Assembly: GCA_963782465.1 (NCBI GenBank)
Contig: CAWAJR010000005.1
Span: 558,001 to 622,000 of the forward strand
Origin: JAODBJ01 sp963782465
GTDB taxonomy: Bacteria; Actinomycetota; Acidimicrobiia; IMCC26256; PALSA-610
DNA length: 64,000 nucleotides
Direction: 5' to 3'
Every line of letters starts with the position of its first letter. Position 1 is the stretch's first letter. Shown here in pieces: positions 59,426-64,000 of the stretch. A program made the translations under genes and the position numbers. The notes under the pieces are model-generated. The model saw only the letters and a program-made list of their open reading frames with translations. It did not search any database and had not been told where the DNA came from.

Positions 59426-60726
59426 GCGCGCTCCTCGACACGGTGCTCGACCTTGCCCAACCGCGGGTGTTCGGTCGTGTCTCGCGCGTCGTCGGGCTCA
59501 ACCTCGAGGTCGAAGGACTGCAGCTCGCGATCGGCAGCGCGGTGACGGTCGCCAGTACCGAAGGACCACTGCTCGCCGAAGTGGTCGCGATCCGAGCCGA
59601 CGGCTTGGTGTGCATGCCGCTCGGCGAACTGCGCGGCGTCCGCGCGGGGGCTCCGGTGGAAGCGAGCGCATCGGCCGCAACCGTGCCCGTCGGTCAGGAG
59701 TTGCTCGGCCGCGTGCTCGACGGGCTCGGCCGCCCGATCGACGGCGGTCCCCCGCTGCACCACCTGCCGCGCGTCACCGTCGACCATCACGCACCGCACC
59801 CACTCACCCGGAACCGCATCACCCAGGCGCTGCCGCTCGGCGTCCGCGCCGTCGACACGCTCATCCCGTGCGGGCGGGGCCAGCGCATCGGCATCTTCGC
59901 CGGTTCCGGCGTCGGCAAGTCGACGTTGCTTTCGATGTTCACGCGCGGCACCGAAGCCCCGGTCACCGTGCTGGCGCTCATCGGTGAACGCGGCCGCGAG
60001 GTACGCGAGTTCATCGAGAACGACCTCGGCCCCGAGGGCCTGGCCCGCAGCGTCGTCGTGGTCTCGACCTCCGACACACCGGCGCTCGTCCGCCTGCGCG
60101 GCGCGTTCACGGCCACCCGCATCGCGGAGTACTTCCGCGACCGGGGCACCGACGTGCTGCTCCTGATGGACAGTCTCACCCGGTTCGCGATGGCCCAGCG
60201 CGAAGTCGGCCTGTCGGCAGGTGAACCGCCCGCGACCCGCGGGTACCCGCCGTCGGTGTTCGCCTTGTTGCCCCGGCTGCTCGAACGCGCCGGTGCCTCC
60301 GATCGGGGCAGCATCACCGGCCTCTACACCGTGCTCATCGAGGGCGACGACCTGATGGACCCCATCGGCGACGCGTCGCGCGCGATCCTCGACGGGCACA
60401 TCGTGCTCACCCGATCGCTGGCGACGGCCGGGCACTTCCCGAGCATCGACGTGCTCGAATCGATCAGCCGGCTCACGAACGCCGTGACCACGCCCGAGCA
60501 ACGCAACAGCGCGATCGAGATGCGCCGGCTCATGGCCGCGTACCGCGACGCCAAAGACCTCATCGAGATCGGCGCGTACGTGACGGGCACGAACCGGCTC
60601 GTCGACCGCGCCATCACCCTCAGAGATGCCATGGATGGCTTCCTCCGCCAGGAACTGCACGACCTCACGCCCGCATCGGACGCATGGGCGAGGTTGACGC
60701 AACTGGTCGGGGGAGGCACTGCATGA
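59422..60726 (+). CDS. fliI: Flagellum-specific export ATPase FliI
   Basis: A 434-residue ATPase. Walker A is FAGSGVGKSTLLSMF, Walker B is DVLLLMDSLTRFA, and the family block is GEPPATRGYPPSVFALLPRL. A beta-barrel N-terminal domain precedes it. Powers initial substrate docking at the export gate. Overlaps fliH by four bases and fliJ by four bases. Confidence 0.95.
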   Translation: MSALLDTVLDLAQPRVFGRVSRVVGLNLEVEGLQLAIGSAVTVASTEGPLLAEVVAIRADGLVCMPLGELRGVRAGAPVEASASAATVPVGQELLGRVLDGLGRPIDGGPPLHHLPRVTVDHHAPHPLTRNRITQALPLGVRAVDTLIPCGRGQRIGIFAGSGVGKSTLLSMFTRGTEAPVTVLALIGERGREVREFIENDLGPEGLARSVVVVSTSDTPALVRLRGAFTATRIAEYFRDRGTDVLLLMDSLTRFAMAQREVGLSAGEPPATRGYPPSVFALLPRLLERAGASDRGSITGLYTVLIEGDDLMDPIGDASRAILDGHIVLTRSLATAGHFPSIDVLESISRLTNAVTTPEQRNSAIEMRRLMAAYRDAKDLIEIGAYVTGTNRLVDRAITLRDAMDGFLRQELHDLTPASDAWARLTQLVGGGTA

Positions 60727-61160
60727 AGAAGTTCAAGTTCCGGCTCCAGTCGGTCCTCCGCGTTCGCCGCCTCCAAGAAGACCTGGCGCGCGCGCAGCTG
60801 TTGAGCGCGAACCGGGCAGCCCGCGAAGCGGAGGCCGTCGTCGAGAACCGTGTCACGCGCTACTCGACGATGGAACGACCGCACGGTGTGCAGTACGAAG
60901 CCGCGTTCGCCCGCACCTGGTTCCGGCTCGACAAAGCCGCCGACGCGGTCGACGAAGCACGCGTGCAGCGCACCCAGGCACTCGCCAAGGTGGCCGAGCA
61001 GCGCATCGCGTGGCAGGCGGCTTCGATGCGCGTCTCCGCGCTCGAACGCCTCGAAGACCGCCAGCGAGCCGAGCACGCCATCGAAGCCCAACGCGACGAA
61101 GACCGCCTCACCGACGACCTCGTGTCGAGCCGCTTCAGTCGAGAGGACCGCCTCGCATGA
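60723..61160 (+). CDS. fliJ: Flagellar export protein FliJ
   Basis: A 145-residue coiled-coil protein starting MKKFKFRLQSVLRVRRLQED, the FliJ pattern (F-x-L-x-x-V-L). All-helical, charged. It links FliI to the FlhA gate. Start overlaps the fliI stop; its stop overlaps the fliK start. Confidence 0.87.
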   Translation: MKKFKFRLQSVLRVRRLQEDLARAQLLSANRAAREAEAVVENRVTRYSTMERPHGVQYEAAFARTWFRLDKAADAVDEARVQRTQALAKVAEQRIAWQAASMRVSALERLEDRQRAEHAIEAQRDEDRLTDDLVSSRFSREDRLA

Positions 61161-62785
61161 CCATCCTTCCCATCGCGCCGCCGGTCGACAACGGCCCGCG
61201 TACGAGCGCATCCGACAACAACGGCGACACCGGCACGGGAACCGGGTTCGCCGACATGCTCGACGCCGCGCAATCGGCTTCGAACGGGCTGCCGGCCGGC
61301 GCCACCACGGGGAACGACCCGGCCGCGAAGGGCCCCGGCACGCCCGCGGCCGGCACGACGAACGCCGAGAGCTCGACGGCCACGGGCACGACGACGACCG
61401 ACGGTACGACGACGACCACCGATGGCACGACGACCACCGACGGCACGACGACCGGCGGTACCGGCAGCACCGACCCGACCAAGGACAAGGACCCCACCTC
61501 GACGTCTCCCGACGAGGCCGCGGCGAGCATGATGGCCGCCACGGTCACGACCGCGGAGTTGTTGCCGCCGGCCCCCGACAAGGTGACGACCCCGGCGACC
61601 GAGGGCAGCGCGTCGAACGGGGCGGTGGCCTCGGTGCTCGGCGTCACCGAGAAACCGATCGAGACCACCCCGGCCGCCGCGCCGCAAGACTCCGCACACG
61701 CCGCCGCGACCGACGCAAAGGCGATCGCGGCCCAGAAAGCCGACGCAGCCGACAAAGCGAAAGCCGCCGACGCGGTCGCGATCTCCGCCCAGAAAGCCGA
61801 CGCCGACAAGGCCAAGGTGGCCGAGCACAACCACGCGGCCCAGACCGCGAAGGACGACGCGTCGGCTGCCGCGTCCACCCCGACCGAGGCGGCCACCACG
61901 ACGACGGCCGACGCGACGAGCGCGACCACGACCGGCGCCGCCGGCCCGGTCGCGGCGGGCGCCGAGGCGGCTCCGGTACCAACCAAGGACGGCACGTCGA
62001 CGACGGCGTCGAACACCGCGACGACCGCGGGCTCGACACCGGCCACCGCCGACGGCACCACAACGATCCCGGCGACCGCGCCGCCGGTGCCGCCGACGGC
62101 CGCGGAGTTGAACGCGGCCGCCGACGGGGTCGCCACCGCGATCGCGTCGCTGGCCGTGCCGGTCGATGCCGTCGCTCCCGCGCCGCACGTCACGGTTGCG
62201 CCCACCGACTCGACCCTCACCGGTACGACACCGAGTACACACGCGCAGGCCACCGCCGCGATCGCGCCGGCAGTCCCGACCACCTTGCCGTCGCCGCCCG
62301 CCGCGCCGGTCGCCGCGGCCGCGGCACCGCCGCCCGCGACCCCGGCCGTGCCGACGCCGCCGCCCGACCAAGTCGCAACCGTGTTGTCGCAGCTGCAATT
62401 CGCGACCGACGGCACCTACAAGCTGCGCCTCGAACTCCACCCGGCGGAACTCGGTCGTGTCGACATCGACGTCGAACTCCGCTCCGGCGTGATCCACGCA
62501 ACCCTGCACGCCGAGCAGGCCGCCGCCACGCACCTGCTCCGTGAAGGGCTCGGCGACCTGCGCAACCGTCTGCAGGCGCAAGGGATGCGCGCCGGGAACG
62601 TGATCGTCGACGGGCACGGTGCCGGGAACGCGCAGCAGGGCTCGAACGGCGCCGGCTCACAGGCCGGTGCGGATGGTCGCAGCCGTGTCGTCCACCCAGA
62701 GACCGGCGCCGGCAACGGCGACGGGCAGAACCGAAGACAACCCGAGCAGAACGTCGCGGACTCCCTGCTCGACGTGCGGATGTGA
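61157..62785 (+). CDS. fliK: Flagellar hook-length control protein FliK
   Basis: A 542-residue protein. The N-terminal 400 residues are low-complexity Ala/Thr/Pro, with a DGTTTTTDGTTTTDGTTTGG-type run near residue 78-98, as expected of a flexible molecular ruler. The C-terminal FliK domain is clear: LQFATDGTYKLRLELHPAEL, GRVDIDVELRSGVIHATLHA, then LREGLGDLRNRLQAQGMRAG. It sets hook length and switches export specificity. Confidence 0.9.
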   Translation: MTILPIAPPVDNGPRTSASDNNGDTGTGTGFADMLDAAQSASNGLPAGATTGNDPAAKGPGTPAAGTTNAESSTATGTTTTDGTTTTTDGTTTTDGTTTGGTGSTDPTKDKDPTSTSPDEAAASMMAATVTTAELLPPAPDKVTTPATEGSASNGAVASVLGVTEKPIETTPAAAPQDSAHAAATDAKAIAAQKADAADKAKAADAVAISAQKADADKAKVAEHNHAAQTAKDDASAAASTPTEAATTTTADATSATTTGAAGPVAAGAEAAPVPTKDGTSTTASNTATTAGSTPATADGTTTIPATAPPVPPTAAELNAAADGVATAIASLAVPVDAVAPAPHVTVAPTDSTLTGTTPSTHAQATAAIAPAVPTTLPSPPAAPVAAAAAPPPATPAVPTPPPDQVATVLSQLQFATDGTYKLRLELHPAELGRVDIDVELRSGVIHATLHAEQAAATHLLREGLGDLRNRLQAQGMRAGNVIVDGHGAGNAQQGSNGAGSQAGADGRSRVVHPETGAGNGDGQNRRQPEQNVADSLLDVRM

Positions 62786-62792
62786 GGCAGCC

Positions 62793-63245
62793 ATGACAGC
62801 CATCGACCCGTTTGCATCGCTCCGGCTCGGAGCATCCAACTCGACATCGACCACCGCCAGCTCGTCGGCGTCCGGCACCGACAACCAGTTCGGCCAGGAC
62901 ACGTTCCTCAAGTTGCTCGTCGCGCAGCTGCAGTACCAGAACCCGTTGAGCCCGCAGGACGGGACGCAGTTCCTGACCCAGACCGCGCAGTTCACCGAAG
63001 TCGAGAAACTGAACACGATCGCCGACGAACTGCAGACGTCGAGCAACGCGAACCAAACCCTGGCCGCGTCGGTGATGATCGGCCGCCAGGTCATGTTCAA
63101 GGACGCGAACGGCAACGACGCAACCGGTGTCGTGTCGAGCGTGAAGCTCACCAGTGACGGCCCGGTGCTGCGCATCGGCAACCAAGACATCGCCTACGCG
63201 GCGATCGAAGAGATCCAGTCGACATCTACATCAACAACCACCTGA
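62793..63245 (+). CDS. flgD: Flagellar hook capping protein FlgD
   Basis: A 150-residue FlgD of the short, Gram-positive type. The N-terminal scaffold motif is FGQDTFLKLLVAQLQYQNPL and SPQDGTQFLTQTAQFTEVEK. A Tudor-like segment follows (ASVMIGRQVMFKDANGNDAT), but the Fn3 insert of enteric FlgD is absent. ATG 62793. Confidence 0.93.
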   Translation: MTAIDPFASLRLGASNSTSTTASSSASGTDNQFGQDTFLKLLVAQLQYQNPLSPQDGTQFLTQTAQFTEVEKLNTIADELQTSSNANQTLAASVMIGRQVMFKDANGNDATGVVSSVKLTSDGPVLRIGNQDIAYAAIEEIQSTSTSTTT

Positions 63246-63336
63246 CCCCCGACCCGTTGCGCGCCCACTCCGGGGGACGGGGGCACGCCGAAACCAACCA
63301 ATCCATCTCGTCAGACTCGTTCAAGAAGGACCCACA

Positions 63337-64000
63337 ATGCTTCGTTCAATGTTCGCCGCGGTATCCGGCCTCCGCGCGCACGAGACCTACATGGACGTGG
63401 TTGGCAACAACATCGCCAACGTGAACACGACCGGCTACAAAAGCAGCAGCGTGCTGTTCCAAGACGTCTTGAGCCAGACGTTGCGGGGCGCCGGTGCGCC
63501 TGCGGGCACGAGCACCGGTGGTACCAACCCGGCGCAGGTCGGTCTCGGCGTGCAACTGACCGGTACCCAACTCAACTTCGCCCAGGGCGCATCGCAGCTC
63601 ACCGGGCGAGCGACCGACTTCGCCATCCAGGGTGACGGCATGTTCGTCATCAACCAGGGTGGCCAGCAGAACTACATGCGAGCGGGCAGCTTCTCGCTCG
63701 ACGAGAACGGCAACCTCGTCACCCCGAACGGCGGGTTCGTGCAGGGATGGCAGGCCGACGTGAACGGCAACATCAACACCAACGCCGCACTCGGCAACCT
63801 GACCATCCCCGTCGGGCAGACCATCGCACCGGTGGCGACGCAGAACGTCAAGATCGGCGGCAACATGCCGTCCGACGCGGCGGTCGGCACCGTGCTCAAC
63901 GTGAGCCCGACCGTGTACAACACGCTCGGCACGCAAGTGCCGATCCGGGTCGAGTTCACCAAGGTGGCCGACACTGCGCCGAGCGCCGGCCCGCCGCCGG
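63337..64000 (+). CDS. flgE: Flagellar hook protein FlgE, N-terminal part (cut by window edge)
   Basis: Open from ATG 63337 to the window end (221 full codons). MLRSMFAAVSGLRAHETYMD and NNIANVNTTGYKSSSVLFQD are the FlgE/FlgG N-terminal signature; RATDFAIQGDGMFVINQGGQ and AGSFSLDENGNLVTPNGGFV are the conserved inner domain. The position after fliK-flgD and the NYMRAGSFSLDENG form favour FlgE over FlgG. AAGAAGGA upstream serves as ribosome-binding site. The gap 63246-63336 shows nothing else. Confidence 0.92.
   Translation, partial: MLRSMFAAVSGLRAHETYMDVVGNNIANVNTTGYKSSSVLFQDVLSQTLRGAGAPAGTSTGGTNPAQVGLGVQLTGTQLNFAQGASQLTGRATDFAIQGDGMFVINQGGQQNYMRAGSFSLDENGNLVTPNGGFVQGWQADVNGNINTNAALGNLTIPVGQTIAPVATQNVKIGGNMPSDAAVGTVLNVSPTVYNTLGTQVPIRVEFTKVADTAPSAGPPP

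Overview
The window is very GC-rich, densely packed DNA from a flagellated actinobacterium. An MshA mycothiol glycosyltransferase and an RsiG/WhiG-type anti-sigma/sigma pair indicate Actinobacteriota. A complete flagellar system with FliW/CsrA control suggests a lineage such as Acidimicrobiia, but that placement is inference. I see no rRNA, tRNA, CRISPR array, prophage or insertion sequence.

Layout. 1-5.5 kb (minus strand): start of proC, a YbjN protein, mshA, an XRE regulator, an RsiG-like c-di-GMP anti-sigma factor, a MoaD-like protein, a cysteine-less DksA/TraR protein, a LON-domain protein and a SirB1-type protein. 5.5-17.5 kb: housekeeping and accessory metabolism (Fur, a membrane protein, a SET-domain protein, methionine aminopeptidase, several short-chain dehydrogenases, DUF2332 and DUF2079 proteins, a secreted RPF/transglycosylase-like protein, HAD and VOC proteins). 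17.6-28.1 kb: a polyamine island, with potABCD on minus facing an aldehyde dehydrogenase, two class III aminotransferases, an Lrp regulator and alanine dehydrogenase on plus.

28.1-64 kb is a flagellar and flagellin-glycosylation island. flgN-flgK-flgL-fliW-csrA lie on minus; a FliA/WhiG sigma factor, three tandem flagellins, fliD, fliS, a small FliT-position protein, a TPR-glycosyltransferase resembling Caulobacter FlmG, pseB and pseC lie on plus. A minus-strand operon (a TPR-like unknown, pseI, pseG, a fused pseF-pseH, pseA, hisH-like, hisF-like, a Pse-associated methylase and a DUF2510 membrane protein) completes a pathway to an acetamidino-modified pseudaminic acid. The basal-body/hook operon flgB-flgC-fliE-fliF-fliG-fliH-fliI-fliJ-fliK-flgD-flgE then runs off the right edge.

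How it fits together. The flgB operon has a good sigma-28 promoter, and RsiG at the left end could hold the sigma factor in a c-di-GMP-dependent way. CsrA-type GGA sites (CANGGANG, several in hairpin loops) occur in the leaders of all three flagellins, of csrA itself and of the flgB operon. FliW sits next to csrA, so a flagellin-FliW-CsrA homeostatic circuit like that of Bacillus is likely, apparently extended to the basal-body operon. The Pse pathway and the FlmG-like enzyme probably glycosylate the flagellins.

Caution: at least nine short reading-frame shifts occur in G/C-rich runs (SirB1 protein, DUF2079, VOC, flgN, response regulator, FlmG-like, hisF-like, fliG). They look like residual indels in the sequence rather than real gene decay.
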